From the NCBI RefSeq assembly GCF_006547065.1, contig NZ_CP041243.1, positions 806,001-870,000 of the forward strand: DNA of 64,000 bases, in the 5' to 3' direction. This stretch comes from Brevundimonas sp. M20 (GTDB lineage: Bacteria > Pseudomonadota > Alphaproteobacteria > Caulobacterales > Caulobacteraceae). Positions 43,530 through 54,360 of the stretch are shown here, in pieces. How positions within the stretch are numbered: the stretch's first letter is position 1; every line of letters starts with the position of its first letter. A program made the translations under genes and the position numbers. The notes under the pieces were generated by a model, which worked only from the letters and a program-made list of their open reading frames with translations, did not search any database and was not told the origin of the DNA.

Positions 43530-44723
43530 TCAGGCCTGAAGCGCTTCGACGCCGGGCAGGGGCTTGCCTTCCATCCACTCCAGGAAGGCGCCGCCGGCGG
43601 TGGAGACGAAGGTCATGTCGTCGGCGACCCTGGCGTGATGCAGGGCCGCGACGGTGTCGCCGCCGCCGGCCACGGCAACCAGCTTGCCGGCCTTGGCCAG
43701 TTCCGCTGCGTGCTGGGCGGCGGCCACGGTGGCGCGATCAAACGGCGGCACCTCGAACACGCCCAGCGGGCCGTTCCAGATCAGGGTCTTCGACGCATCC
43801 ATCGCCGCGATCAGACGGGAGACGGTCTGCGGACCCGCATCCAGAATGCGGTCGTCGGCCTGAATGGCGTCCAGTCCGCGCACGTCCGGCTCGACACCCG
43901 GCGTCAGGCCCTTGGCCGTCACCACATCGACCGGCAGCAGGAGTTCGCAGCCCTTGGCTTCCGCCTCGGCCATGATCTCGCGCGCGGTGCCGGCCAGATC
44001 CTTTTCACACAGCGAGGCGCCGACATCGTGCCCTTGGGCGAACAGGAAGGTGTTGGCCATGCCGCCGCCGATGGCGAGGCGGTCCAGCTTGCCGACCAGG
44101 TTCTTCAGCAGATCCAGCTTGGTCGAGACCTTCGACCCGCCGACGATGCCGATCACCGGCTTCTGCGGATTGCCCAGCGCGGCGTCCAGCGCATCCAGTT
44201 CACGGCGCATCGACTCGCCCGCATAGGCGGGCAGCAGGCGGGCCAGACCCTCGGTCGAGGCGTGGGCGCGGTGCGCGGCCGAGAAGGCGTCGTTCACATA
44301 AACATCGCCCAGTTCCGCCAGTTGCGCGGCGAAGGCCGGGTCATTGCTTTCCTCACCCGCGTGGAATCGGACGTTCTCCAGCAGGATCACGCCGCCCGCG
44401 TCCAGATCAGCCACCGCCGCCTTGGCTACATCGCCCACGCAGTCGTCGGCGAACCGCACCGGCGCGCCCAGCAGGTTTTCGAGCGGCTCGACCACCGGCT
44501 TCAGGCTCATGGTCGAAACCCGCTGGCCCTTGGGCCGGTCGAAGTGCGCCAGCAGCGCCACCTTGGCGCCCGCGTCCCGCAGCTTCTGGATCGTCGGCAG
44601 GGCCACGCGCAGCCGGGTGTCCTCGGTGACCTTCCCGGCCTCCATCGGGACGTTGAAGTCCACGCGAACCAGCGCCGTCTTGCCGGCGAGGTCCTTGGCG
44701 TCGTCGAGGGTGCGGAAGGTCAT
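43530..44723 (-). CDS. pgk: Phosphoglycerate kinase
   Basis: 397 aa. [12 protein letters not shown] (substrate site), [32 protein letters not shown] (hinge/nucleotide region) and [13 protein letters not shown] with [13 protein letters not shown] are all present. Interconverts 1,3-bisphosphoglycerate/ADP and 3-phosphoglycerate/ATP. It lies 21 bp after the small membrane-protein gene, which is coupled to gap. Confidence 0.97.
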   Translation of the reverse strand: MTFRTLDDAKDLAGKTALVRVDFNVPMEAGKVTEDTRLRVALPTIQKLRDAGAKVALLAHFDRPKGQRVSTMSLKPVVEPLENLLGAPVRFADDCVGDVAKAAVADLDAGGVILLENVRFHAGEESNDPAFAAQLAELGDVYVNDAFSAAHRAHASTEGLARLLPAYAGESMRRELDALDAALGNPQKPVIGIVGGSKVSTKLDLLKNLVGKLDRLAIGGGMANTFLFAQGHDVGASLCEKDLAGTAREIMAEAEAKGCELLLPVDVVTAKGLTPGVEPDVRGLDAIQADDRILDAGPQTVSRLIAAMDASKTLIWNGPLGVFEVPPFDRATVAAAQHAAELAKAGKLVAVAGGGDTVAALHHARVADDMTFVSTAGGAFLEWMEGKPLPGVEALQA

Positions 44724-44744
44724 GGGGTGCCGGGTCTCGAGAGA

Positions 44745-45103
44745 TTAGAAAGGATTGCAGACAGGATAGGCCATGAGCCAATTTTGCCAGGCGGCAAACC
44801 CGAATAGGAGGAGCGCGAGCACCGTCAGAACAATCGTCAGCGGTGAGCGGGGAGCGGGTCGAACAAATGCGACGAGAGCGGCGAGCCATAGCGCTCCCAG
44901 CAACGCGAACACCGTCGATCCGGCGAAGGCGCCGAGTCCCGTTCCGGGCATTCTATGATCGAGCGTTGGGCCGAACATCGCGGGGTAGAAGACTACATTT
45001 CGGATGAAGCAACCCAGCGTCACGCCCATCGACGCGACCGGGGCTGCCATGACGATCACGATTCCATGCAGGAACCGGCCGGCACGGGGCCCCGGCTTCA
45101 GCA

Positions 45104-45104
<1 letters not shown>
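44745..45104 (-). CDS. Small membrane protein between gap and pgk
   Basis: 119 aa from ATG 45104, which overlaps the gap TGA (ATGA). There are about three hydrophobic segments (GIVIVMAAPVASMGVTLGCFI, AGSTVFALLGALWLAALVAFV, LTIVLTVLALLLFGFAAWQNWL) and a short soluble stretch NVVFYPAMFGPTLDHRMPG. It is not a known glycolytic component and I do not recognise the family. Translational coupling suggests steady expression with gap. Confidence 0.75.
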
Positions 45105-46111
<1,007 letters not shown>

Positions 46112-46229
46112 GGGCGGGGCTCCCTTTGGGTGATGCCGGAATATAGTTCGGCGCTTCAATGAGACCCAGAGCCCGGCGTTTCAACCCCGCGACCGTAACA
46201 AGACGTGATGAACTGTAACGCCCCGCCGC

Positions 46230-47762
46230 TCAGAACGCGCCCATGGGCACGGCCAGCCGGGCGATCAGGCCGCCGCCGCGACGGTTGGCCAGCGTCACAT
46301 CGCCGCCCGCGCCCCGCGCCGCCTGCCGCGCCACGGTCAGACCCAGACCCGCGCCGCCGGTTTCCCGGTTGCGGGATTGCTCGCCACGTCGGAAAGGTTC
46401 GAACACCGCCTCCAGCTCGGCGTCCGGCAGGCCGGGGCCGTCATCCTCGACCGTGATGACCGCCTGGCCATCCAGCGCGAAGGCCTTCACCCGCGCCGCG
46501 CCGCCGTACTTCACCGCATTGCCGATCAGATTGTCCAACGCCCGCCGCAGCGCCGCCGGGTCCGCCAGTACGTTCAGATGAGCGCCGCCGTCGAAGACCA
46601 CGTCCGCGCCGGTCTCGGCGAAGCCCGCCGCGCAGTCGGCGGCCAGGGCATCCAGATCGACCGTCTCGCTGCGTTCCGGCGTCGTCTCGCCGCGCACGAA
46701 AGCCATGGCCTGTGCGATCAGGGCGTCCATCTCCTCGATATCCGCGACCATCCGGTCCCGCACCGCGTCCGGCGCCGATTCCGCGCGGAAGCGCAGGCGG
46801 GTCAGGGGCGTCCGCAGGTCATGCGCGATCGCCGCCACCGTCTGCGTCCGCTGGCGCATGTGATTGCGCAGAGAGGCCTGCATGTCGTTGAACGCGTGTA
46901 TGGCGGTCCGCACCTCCGAGGGCCCGGAGGGCGTAAGCGGCTCGGCTTCCGGGTCGGCGCCCAGACGCTCGGCGGCGCCGGCGAACACCCGGATCGGGCG
47001 GGTCAGCCTCTGCGCCATCCACCACACCAGCGGCGCCAGCAGCAGGACCGAGATGCCCAGCGCCAGCAGAACCCGCTGCTGCCAGGGTGACAGCAGGCCG
47101 TGCGGCGGCTCGACCGTCGCCCATCGACCGTCGTCCTGCTGCACAGAGGCGGTGAAGGGCGCGAACGTCAGCCGGTCAGCCCGGATGGTGAATTGCTGGA
47201 CGCTGGAGTTGACCACGATCTGTCCGCCACGCTCGGGGCGGCTCATGAGAAAGCGCGTGGCGGCGTCGGTGGGCGACGTGGCTGTCGGCCCCTCTGTCCG
47301 TCGGGCCTCGCTCTCGGTCGCGCCGGACTTTCCGACGGCATCCGGGCGCACGAAGACGTAGTTGATCTCACCCGCGGGCCTCATGCGGATCGGCGGACCA
47401 TCCGGGCTGGGGCCCCGGCGACGCGGCGGGCCGCGTTCGACCGAGACGCGCACCTTGTTCGCAGACACCCCCAACCGGTCAGCCAGCGAGGCGGCGATGG
47501 CCAGAGCGACAGGGTCGTGGGAATCCCGCTCGGTCCGCTTGACCGGCTGATCAGTGATCCGGCGCTGCAGGGGGCGGCCGTCCGAGGTCTCCGCCGTCTC
47601 GCCCTTCAGCGCCTTGCTGGCCGCGTCGATGCTGAAGCCCACAGGCTTCGGGTCTGGCGACAGCACCACGAGCGCGAAGGTCACCGCTTGCGACAGGACC
47701 AGCGCCAGCACCGCCAGCGCGGCGACCTGGAACAGGACCGGGAAGGAACTCGGACGTTTCAA
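46230..47762 (-). CDS. Sensor histidine kinase (EnvZ/CzcS-like)
   Basis: 510 aa from TTG 47762, which overlaps the response-regulator stop (TTGA). TM1 is at about 8-33 and TM2 at about 232-252, bracketing a periplasmic domain of roughly 200 residues. A HAMP segment follows, then the H-box VAAIAHDLRTPLTRLRFRAE with His314, the N-box DNLIGNAVKYG, the G1 box VEDDGPGLPD, and GGAGLGLTVARQ. It would autophosphorylate and pass phosphate to the adjacent OmpR-type regulator. The signal is unknown. The upstream in-frame extension lies antiphase to the regulator and is rejected. Confidence 0.93.
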   Translation of the reverse strand: MKRPSSFPVLFQVAALAVLALVLSQAVTFALVVLSPDPKPVGFSIDAASKALKGETAETSDGRPLQRRITDQPVKRTERDSHDPVALAIAASLADRLGVSANKVRVSVERGPPRRRGPSPDGPPIRMRPAGEINYVFVRPDAVGKSGATESEARRTEGPTATSPTDAATRFLMSRPERGGQIVVNSSVQQFTIRADRLTFAPFTASVQQDDGRWATVEPPHGLLSPWQQRVLLALGISVLLLAPLVWWMAQRLTRPIRVFAGAAERLGADPEAEPLTPSGPSEVRTAIHAFNDMQASLRNHMRQRTQTVAAIAHDLRTPLTRLRFRAESAPDAVRDRMVADIEEMDALIAQAMAFVRGETTPERSETVDLDALAADCAAGFAETGADVVFDGGAHLNVLADPAALRRALDNLIGNAVKYGGAARVKAFALDGQAVITVEDDGPGLPDAELEAVFEPFRRGEQSRNRETGGAGLGLTVARQAARGAGGDVTLANRRGGGLIARLAVPMGAF

Positions 47763-48478
47763 GCGGCGCCCCTCAGACGCTCGACCTTCACATCGAACAT
47801 ATAGCCTTCGCCGCGCAGGGTCTGGATCATCTCCAGCCCTGACCCGTCGTCCAGCTTCTTCCTCAGACGGCTGATCTGCACGTCCATGGCCCGGTCGAAG
47901 ACATCGGCGTCCGAGCCCCGGGCGCGCTCCAGCAACTGGTCGCGGGTCAGCACCCGGCCGGGCCGCTCGGCGAAGGCGCGCAGCAGGGCGAACTCTCCGG
48001 CGGACAGGCTGACCAGTTCGCCGTCCGGTCGCGTCAGTTCGCGACGCAGCAGGTCCAGCTTCCAACCCGCGAAGCTCAGGGCGGGGCCGCCAGTGCTGAC
48101 GGCTTCCTCGCGCGGACGGCGCAGCACCGCCCGCACCCGCGCCAGCAGTTCGCGCGGATTGCACGGCTTGGCCAGATAGTCATCGGCGCCCAGCTCCAGA
48201 CCGATGATCCGGTCCATGTCCTCGCCCATGGCGCTCAGCATGATGATCGGCACGCCCTTGCCGGAGATGCGGCGGCAGACGGACAGGCCGTCCTCGCCCG
48301 GCATCATCAGGTCCAGCACGATGAGGTCCGGCGCCTGAAGCGCGATGGCGCGATCCATCTCGGCGGCGGATGCGGCGCCCACGGCCTCATAGCCGTGCTG
48401 ACCGAGGTAATCACAAAGCACCTCACGGATGCCGGGGTCGTCATCGACGACGAGAACGCGGGACGTATCAACTTGCAT
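47759..48478 (-). CDS. OmpR-family response regulator
   Basis: 239 aa from ATG 48478; in-frame ATGs at 48487 and 48514 are possible, but the last would start inside the 16-bp palindrome. The receiver has acids in VLVVDDDP, phosphoacceptor Asp56 (IVLDLMMPGEDG) and Lys104 (DDYLAKP). The C-terminal winged helix is LSAGEFALLRAFAERPGRVLTRDQLLE with FDRAMDVQISRLRKKLDD. It is co-transcribed with the kinase. The palindrome and TGAAATAT repeats upstream are candidate binding sites, implying control of itself and of the divergent EF-hand gene. Confidence 0.95.
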   Translation of the reverse strand: MQVDTSRVLVVDDDPGIREVLCDYLGQHGYEAVGAASAAEMDRAIALQAPDLIVLDLMMPGEDGLSVCRRISGKGVPIIMLSAMGEDMDRIIGLELGADDYLAKPCNPRELLARVRAVLRRPREEAVSTGGPALSFAGWKLDLLRRELTRPDGELVSLSAGEFALLRAFAERPGRVLTRDQLLERARGSDADVFDRAMDVQISRLRKKLDDGSGLEMIQTLRGEGYMFDVKVERLRGAA

Positions 48479-48512
48479 GGGAGCCATTCTGACCGAGCGC
48501 GGCGCCGCCGTC

Positions 48513-48528
48513 ATTTCAGCGCTGAAAT
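48513..48528. promoter_or_regulatory. 16-bp perfect palindrome and TGAAATAT direct repeats
   Basis: ATTTCAGC/GCTGAAAT (48513-48528) is a perfect palindrome. TGAAATAT occurs at 48523-48530 and again at 48544-48551, 21 bp apart (two helical turns). Both lie in the region between the response regulator and the divergent EF-hand gene. Confidence 0.55.
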
Positions 48529-48610
48529 ATTACGGGCGAACGTTGAAATATCTGTGCAAGCGCCGGGTGGTCCAAAGGGGGTGCATCGAAACTCCGGAGC
48601 CCGAGTCCCC

Positions 48611-49330
48611 ATGCTCTCTGTCATCGCCCTCTCCGCCGCCCTTCTGCAGGAACCGCCGGCGCCGCCCCCGCCGCCGCCCGTCGAAGCGCACAGCCGCGTC
48701 GTTTTCCTCGGCGCCGATGGCGGCCCGCCCGGCGAACTGGACGCCGATAACGACGGCCAGGTCACCCGCGAGGAATTCGCAGCCCCGATGAACGGCGCCT
48801 TCCACCGCCTGGATAAGGATGCAGATGGTCGTCTTTCGCCTGACGAACTGGCCCGGCGTCCCGGCGCTCTCGAAGACGGCGTCACGATCCGCCGTCTCGG
48901 CGACGGCGAGGTCCAGCGCTTCGAACTGCGCCGTCCCGGTCCGGCGGGCGAAAGCCCGGCCCGCTTCAGCCGTGATGGCGGACGGACTGTGGTGTTTGTC
49001 TCGCCTGATGATGACAGCGCCGGGTCCCGGGTGGTCGTGCGGCCCCGTCGGGGCGGCCCCGGCGTCATCCGGTTCGACGGCGTCGGTCCCGGCGGCAGCC
49101 TGCCTCACGGAGGCCGCGTCGTGGTCCATGCCGCCGATGGTCCAGGAAACCGCGACCTCGACAAGGACGGCGACGGCAAGATCAGCGAGGCCGAGTTCAC
49201 CGCGCCCTTGCGTGAAGCCTTCGCGCGCATGGACGCGGATCGTTCCGGCTTCATCGAGGAAGGCGAACGGGGCCGCGACGGCGAGGTCCGAGTCTTCACC
49301 CACCGCATCGAGACTCCGGACGACGAGTGA
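48611..49330 (+). CDS. EF-hand calcium-binding protein
   Basis: 239 aa from ATG 48611. A short hydrophobic N-terminus (MLSVIALSAALLQ) precedes a Pro-rich stretch, so export is plausible. Four EF-hand loops are visible: DADNDGQVTREE, DKDADGRLSPDE, DKDGDGKISEAE and DADRSGFIEEGE, in two pairs separated by about 110 residues rich in Gly/Arg. It is divergent from a two-component system, which may regulate it. Role unknown beyond calcium or metal binding. Confidence 0.88.
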   Translation: MLSVIALSAALLQEPPAPPPPPPVEAHSRVVFLGADGGPPGELDADNDGQVTREEFAAPMNGAFHRLDKDADGRLSPDELARRPGALEDGVTIRRLGDGEVQRFELRRPGPAGESPARFSRDGGRTVVFVSPDDDSAGSRVVVRPRRGGPGVIRFDGVGPGGSLPHGGRVVVHAADGPGNRDLDKDGDGKISEAEFTAPLREAFARMDADRSGFIEEGERGRDGEVRVFTHRIETPDDE

Positions 49331-49389
49331 TCCGCACCCGTCGATTTCGTGATTTGGCCGTCGCTCGACCGGCGCCATAACGTGGACGG

Positions 49390-50673
49390 ATGATCTTCCG
49401 TCGTCTCGTCACACGACTGACCGCGTCGGCCGCGATGGGCCTTGCGCTCATCGCGGCGCCGTCGTTCGCGGCGCCCGTGGTGGAAGGGCCTGTCGTCACC
49501 GCTCCGCTCGGCATCGCGGCGTCATCCCCGACAAGGGAACGGGCCCGGATGAACCAGCGGGTGTTCGACCGGGTCTGGGGCGAGGTGCGGACCCAGTACT
49601 ATGACCCGGACCTGCACGGCGTCGATTGGGACGCGGCGCGTCGCACCTATCGTCCACAGGCCCTGCAGGCCGTCGACGACCGGTCGCTCTATCTGGTCAT
49701 CGACCAGATGTTGAACCTTCTTGATGACGACCATGCCGGGGCCTCATCGCCCGCCGTCGCGCATCGGCAGGACACCCTGCGCCAGCGCCGCGCCGCCATC
49801 GGCCTGTCCCTGCGTCCCGATCCCGTCCACCACGGCGACTACCGGATCGAGGCCGTGCGGCGGGGCTCGCCCGCTGAAGCCGCCGGGGTTCAGGAAGGCT
49901 GGCGGCTGCGCGTCAGCGAAGACGGCTGGAGTCCGGAAGTCGATGTCACCGAGGGGCGGACTCTCAGTCTGGTCTTTCTGGATGACGAGGACCGTCCGCA
50001 CGCGCTGGACCTGACCCCGGTGGTCATGGAGCCGCAGCCGGCCTTCGCCGCAGACCGGTCGCGCCCAGGCGTGGTGGTCCTGCGGATCGAGGGGTTTGAG
50101 GCCGGTCTCGGTCGCTGGATGGGGCAGGAACTCGCCGACCTCTCGCCGGACACAGATCTGATCATCGACCTGCGGGGCAATCCCGGCGGACGCCTGATGG
50201 AGGCCGACGCGGTTCTCAGCTGCTTCCTGCCGCGTGATCAGGCCTGGGCGACGCGCACCCCGCGCTCGGGCCGCCACATCGTGCTGAGCACCGCGGGCGG
50301 CTGCGGTGATCTGGACGCGCCAGTCTCCAATCCGGTCGCGGTTCTGGTCGACAGCGACAGCCGGTCCGCCGCCGAACTGACCCCCGCCGCCTTGCAGGAG
50401 GCCGGGCGCGCCGTCGTCGTGGGCGAACGGACCGCCGGCGCGGTGCTGATCTCGCAGGAAACCCGCCTGCCCGACGGCGGGCGGCTAACCCTCAGCCGGT
50501 CGGATTTCGTCACCTCCGGCGGCGTCCGTCTGGAGAAACGTGGCGTGATCCCGGATGTGGAGGCGTCCGCCACCCGTCTGGACCGGCGCGAGGGCCGCGA
50601 TCCGGCGCTGGACGCCGCGATCACTCTCCTGTCCGGCGAAACCGCCTTGGCTGATCCCGCGCCTTCGCTCTAG
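49390..50673 (+). CDS. S41-family peptidase, exported (first of two)
   Basis: 427 aa. The signal is MIFRRLVTRLTASAAMGLALIAAPSFA. An N-terminal helical region with LLDDDHAGASS precedes a PDZ-like part (GSPAEAAGVQEGWRLRV), then the S41 core: [59 protein letters not shown], with Ser in SRSAAE as the likely nucleophile. The Lys of CtpA-type enzymes (GKG) is not seen. A paralogue follows 9 bp downstream. Confidence 0.86.
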   Translation: MIFRRLVTRLTASAAMGLALIAAPSFAAPVVEGPVVTAPLGIAASSPTRERARMNQRVFDRVWGEVRTQYYDPDLHGVDWDAARRTYRPQALQAVDDRSLYLVIDQMLNLLDDDHAGASSPAVAHRQDTLRQRRAAIGLSLRPDPVHHGDYRIEAVRRGSPAEAAGVQEGWRLRVSEDGWSPEVDVTEGRTLSLVFLDDEDRPHALDLTPVVMEPQPAFAADRSRPGVVVLRIEGFEAGLGRWMGQELADLSPDTDLIIDLRGNPGGRLMEADAVLSCFLPRDQAWATRTPRSGRHIVLSTAGGCGDLDAPVSNPVAVLVDSDSRSAAELTPAALQEAGRAVVVGERTAGAVLISQETRLPDGGRLTLSRSDFVTSGGVRLEKRGVIPDVEASATRLDRREGRDPALDAAITLLSGETALADPAPSL

Positions 50674-50682
50674 CCTGCGCGC

Positions 50683-51954
50683 ATGTCCCGTTTCAGCCTG
50701 CGCATCCTCTTCGTCGGTCTGGCGCTGTCGCTCGCGGCCTGCGCCTCCATTCCCTATGCCAAGCCCGATGTGCTTCCGCCGCCGGTGCGGGTCGCTGACG
50801 GTTCGCCGGAGCGCGCGGCGCTGAATGGTGAGGTCTGGGATGCGGCGGTCCGTTACACCGAGCGGCTGTTCTACAAGCCCGACTTCGGCGGCGTGCCCTT
50901 CTCGCAGGAGGCGGCCGCCCGCCGCCCCGCAGCCCTCTCCTCGCCTGACGAAGACCAGTTCTATGCCCGGCTGACCGAACTGCTGGATCTGCTGGACGAC
51001 GACCACACGCATGCCCTCGGCCCGGTCGAACGCGAGATGGTCCGCGCCCGCGAATTGGGCGAGTCGCGGGCCGGGTACGGCGTCGTCGTTACAGCGCGCG
51101 GGGATGACCGCGTCGTCGCCTTCGTCCGCCCCGGCACGCCCGCGGCAGAGGCCGGCGTCCTGCCGGGCTGGCGGATCGACAGCGTCAACGACTTCCCGAT
51201 CCTCGTCGCGCCTCCAGCCGTGGCGGGCCGAACGGACCGTGTGGTCTTCATTGACGATGATCAGGCCCGGCGCACGCTCGACCTGACGGCGGTTCTGCTG
51301 GAACCTCGCCCCCGCTTCGAGACCCGGACGCTGGCCGACGGCGTGGCCTATATCCGCTTCGATGACTTCGACCTGGCCCGATACAATCAGTTCAAGGCCG
51401 AGATGGAGCGGCTGGCCGAAACCCCGCCGCCGGGCCTGATCATCGACCTGCGCTCCAACGGGGGCGGTGGTCTGAACTTCGCGGGGCTCATCCAGTCGTG
51501 GTTCTTCCCGGACAAGCAGGACATCACCGTACTGCGGGGGCGATTCATCGACCGGCGCATGTTCGCCGATCCCGCGCCGCATCCCTACGCCGGGCCGGTC
51601 GCGATCATCGTCGGGCCCGGCTCGGCCAGCGCCTCGGAACTGCTGTCCGGCGTCATGCAGGAGAAGGGCAGGGCGGTGGTCGTCGGCGAGACCACCCGCG
51701 GCGCGGTCACCGGAACACGCGCGATCAACCTGCCGGACGGCGGCCTTCTGCGCGTCGGCATGATCGTCATGACCACCCCGGCCGGACGCAATCTGGAGAA
51801 GGTCGGCGTAATCCCGGACGTCGTGGCGCCGGACGACTGGCGCGCCATCCGCGATGGGCGGGACCCGCCGCTGGACGCCGCACTGGCGAACGTGCGCGAG
51901 CGGGCGACCGCTTCAATCGAGGTGTCAGCCGGCGACCGGCCGGACCTTCCCTGA
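50683..51954 (+). CDS. S41-family peptidase, lipoprotein (second of two)
   Basis: 423 aa. A lipobox LAAC follows [12 protein letters not shown]. It has the same architecture as the upstream gene: [25 protein letters not shown]-like [45 protein letters not shown] and [34 protein letters not shown]. Ser in SASASE is the nucleophile candidate. Probably an outer-membrane-anchored protease. Its last 30 bases overlap the convergent purT. Confidence 0.88.
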   Translation: MSRFSLRILFVGLALSLAACASIPYAKPDVLPPPVRVADGSPERAALNGEVWDAAVRYTERLFYKPDFGGVPFSQEAAARRPAALSSPDEDQFYARLTELLDLLDDDHTHALGPVEREMVRARELGESRAGYGVVVTARGDDRVVAFVRPGTPAAEAGVLPGWRIDSVNDFPILVAPPAVAGRTDRVVFIDDDQARRTLDLTAVLLEPRPRFETRTLADGVAYIRFDDFDLARYNQFKAEMERLAETPPPGLIIDLRSNGGGGLNFAGLIQSWFFPDKQDITVLRGRFIDRRMFADPAPHPYAGPVAIIVGPGSASASELLSGVMQEKGRAVVVGETTRGAVTGTRAINLPDGGLLRVGMIVMTTPAGRNLEKVGVIPDVVAPDDWRAIRDGRDPPLDAALANVRERATASIEVSAGDRPDLP

Positions 51955-53121
51955 CGCTTCACGGGCCCGCTCGCGGGCCTGATCGGTGTCCGCGCCCCGC
52001 GCCAGCGCCACGCCCATCCGGCGACGCTCGAAGCTCTCCGGCTTGCCGAACAGGCGCAGGTCGGCGGTCGGCACCGACAAGGCCTCGGCCACACCCTCGA
52101 AGGCGATGCCCACCGCGTCCATGCCCCCGTAGATAACCGCGCTGGCGCCCGGCTCACGCTGGCTGACATCCACCGGCAGGCCCAGAATGGCGCGGGCGTG
52201 CAGGGCGAACTCGCTCATCGTCTGGGTGGCCAGCGTCACCAGTCCGGTGTCGTGCGGGCGCGGGCTGACTTCCGAGAACCAGACCTGTTCGCCCTTCACG
52301 AACAGCTCCACCCCGAAGACGCCCAGACCGCCCAGTACGTCCGTGATCTTGCGTCCGATATCCTGTGCTGAGGCCAGCGCGGCGGCGGTCATCGCCTGCG
52401 GCTGCCAGCTCTCGACATAGTCGCCCTTCACCTGCCGGTGGCCGATGGGCGCGCAGAAGTCTGTGCGGATCGAACCGTCCGCCGCCTTCGAGCGCACGGT
52501 CAGCAGGGTGATCTCGAAATCGAAGTCGATCTTGCCCTCGACGATCACCGTCGCCGTCTCGACCCGCCCGCCCGACTGCGCATAGGCCCAGGCGTTGGGG
52601 GCGTCCTCGATGGCCTCCACCATCAACTGGCCCTTGCCCGACGACGACATCACCGGCTTTACGAACACCGGCAGGCCGATCTCATGCGCCGCGGCGGCCA
52701 ATTGGGCGGCCGAGGTGGCGAAGGCATAGGGGCTGGTCGGCAGGCCCAGTTCCTCGGCCGCCAGACGACGGATGCCCTCGCGGTTCATGGTCAGCTGGGT
52801 CGCGCGGGCGGTCGGGATCACGGTCGCCATCCCGGCTTCCTCGATCCGCGCCAGCACGTCCGTGGCGATGGCTTCGATCTCCGGCACGATGATGTGCGGG
52901 GCCTCGGCCATGATCAGGCCGTTCAGCACCTGCGGATCGGTCATCGGGATGACGTGGCTGCGGTGCGCCACCTGCATCGCCGGGGCGTTCGGATAGCGAT
53001 CAATCGCGATCACCTCGGCGCCCAGCCGCTGCAGCTCGATGGCGACCTCCTTGCCCAACTCGCCCGAGCCCAGAAGCATCACGCGAATGGCGGAGTCGGA
53101 AAGCGGGGTGCCGAGGCGCAT
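51925..53121 (-). CDS. purT: Formate-dependent GAR transformylase PurT
   Basis: 398 aa. An ATP-grasp enzyme that formylates glycinamide ribonucleotide using formate and [33 protein letters not shown] is the N-terminal loop; [12 protein letters not shown] binds [36 protein letters not shown] and [15 protein letters not shown] complete the signature. It lies in the run tkt-VOC-esterase-purT. Confidence 0.97.
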   Translation of the reverse strand: MRLGTPLSDSAIRVMLLGSGELGKEVAIELQRLGAEVIAIDRYPNAPAMQVAHRSHVIPMTDPQVLNGLIMAEAPHIIVPEIEAIATDVLARIEEAGMATVIPTARATQLTMNREGIRRLAAEELGLPTSPYAFATSAAQLAAAAHEIGLPVFVKPVMSSSGKGQLMVEAIEDAPNAWAYAQSGGRVETATVIVEGKIDFDFEITLLTVRSKAADGSIRTDFCAPIGHRQVKGDYVESWQPQAMTAAALASAQDIGRKITDVLGGLGVFGVELFVKGEQVWFSEVSPRPHDTGLVTLATQTMSEFALHARAILGLPVDVSQREPGASAVIYGGMDAVGIAFEGVAEALSVPTADLRLFGKPESFERRRMGVALARGADTDQARERAREASGKVRPVAG

Positions 53122-53136
53122 GGGGTCAGTCTCCGG

Positions 53137-53961
53137 TCAGTTGGCGGGCGGCAGGGCGTACAGCCGCCGGAAGGCGTCCAGTGCGGCGCCATGATAGATG
53201 GTGGCGTGGCTCTCGGTCGGGCGCGGCTCATAGGTCCAGCTGACGCCCGGCATGGCGAAGTCTCGCAGATTGCCGACCAGAACATCCATCGCCGCCTGCA
53301 TCTCTCCGCCCTCGTCGCCGATGGTCAGGATCAGGGTGCGCGGCTCGTTCGAGTGGTCGCGCAGATGCGCGCCCGCCTGCCGCGCCAACTGTCCGCCGTC
53401 CCACCACAGGCTGGGGCTGACGGCGACCCAGGCGTCGAACATCTGCGGTTCCTTGAGGAAGGTCTCCACGACAAACAGACCGGCCAGCGACTCGCCCATC
53501 AGAGCGCTCTCGCCGCTGGTGCGATAGCGGCTCTCGATGAAGGGCAGGACCTCGTCGTTCAGGAACTGGCGGAATCGGGCCGACTGTCCCTGTGTCGGAT
53601 ATTGCGCGATCAGGTCCGCGTCTTCCGTCGGCAGGGCCAGCTCGTTGCGCCGGTCCACGGATGCGACGCCCACCACGATCACGTCGCGCGTCGTGCCGAC
53701 GATGGTTCCCAATTGGGCGATGCCCGAGATGTGGTGGAAGTCCTGCGCCTGTCCGCCGTCCAGCAAATACAACACCGGATAGGTCTGGGCGGACTCGGCA
53801 TAACCGGGCGGCAGCCAGACATTGATCTCCCGCGTAGCGCCGTATGTCGCCGAGGGCAGGGCGTACGACTGGCCGATCACAATGGGCGTCGGTTCGACAG
53901 TCTGCGCCGCCGCCGGAACAGCGAAAGCCAGGGCAACGACAGCGGCGACGAGACGGAACAT
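53137..53961 (-). CDS. Secreted esterase, IroE/esterase-D-like
   Basis: 274 aa. A signal peptide ends AVPAAAQ. INVWLPPGYAESAQTYPVLYLLDGG and LMGESLAGLFVVETFL (Ser158) are typical of the putative esterase family that includes siderophore esterase IroE and BesA; PTESHATIYHGA holds the catalytic His. Substrate unknown. Its ATG shares one base with the stop of the VOC gene upstream. Confidence 0.88.
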   Translation of the reverse strand: MFRLVAAVVALAFAVPAAAQTVEPTPIVIGQSYALPSATYGATREINVWLPPGYAESAQTYPVLYLLDGGQAQDFHHISGIAQLGTIVGTTRDVIVVGVASVDRRNELALPTEDADLIAQYPTQGQSARFRQFLNDEVLPFIESRYRTSGESALMGESLAGLFVVETFLKEPQMFDAWVAVSPSLWWDGGQLARQAGAHLRDHSNEPRTLILTIGDEGGEMQAAMDVLVGNLRDFAMPGVSWTYEPRPTESHATIYHGAALDAFRRLYALPPAN

Positions 53962-54356
53962 CAGGCGGTCTCTCCGGCGGGCTGGATCAGATCCCAGTGG
54001 TTGCCATACAGGTCCTCGAACACCGCGACCACGCCATACGGCTCATGCCTCGGCGCCTCGCGGAAGATCACGCCCGCCGCCATCCACGCCGCATGATCTC
54101 GCGCGAAGTCCTCGGTCTCCAGAAACAGCCAGACCCGCCCACCGGCCTGATCACCGATGCGGGTGACCTGCTCCGGCGTCGTCGCCTTGGCCAGCAGCAG
54201 GGCTGTGTCCCCGCCCTTCGGCGTCACTGTCACCCACCGCTTGCCGCCGCCCATGTCGGTGTCGCTGGTCAGGTCGAAACCCAGCTTGCCGACATAGAAG
54301 GCGATGGCCTCGTCGTAGTCGCGGACCAGCAGGCTGACGGCGCCGAGGCGGCTCAT
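53961..54356 (-). CDS. VOC-family (glyoxalase-like) protein
   Basis: 131 aa, a single VOC unit: LGAVSLLVRDYDEAIAFYVGKLGFDL, WVTVTPKGGDTALLL, VWLFLETEDFARDHAAWMAAGVIF and VAVFEDLYGNHWDLIQ. Glu in FLETED and the later Glu in VFEDLYGN are candidate metal ligands. Reaction unknown. It starts 4 bp after the tkt stop. Confidence 0.92.
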   Translation of the reverse strand: MSRLGAVSLLVRDYDEAIAFYVGKLGFDLTSDTDMGGGKRWVTVTPKGGDTALLLAKATTPEQVTRIGDQAGGRVWLFLETEDFARDHAAWMAAGVIFREAPRHEPYGVVAVFEDLYGNHWDLIQPAGETA

Positions 54357-54360
54357 CGGA

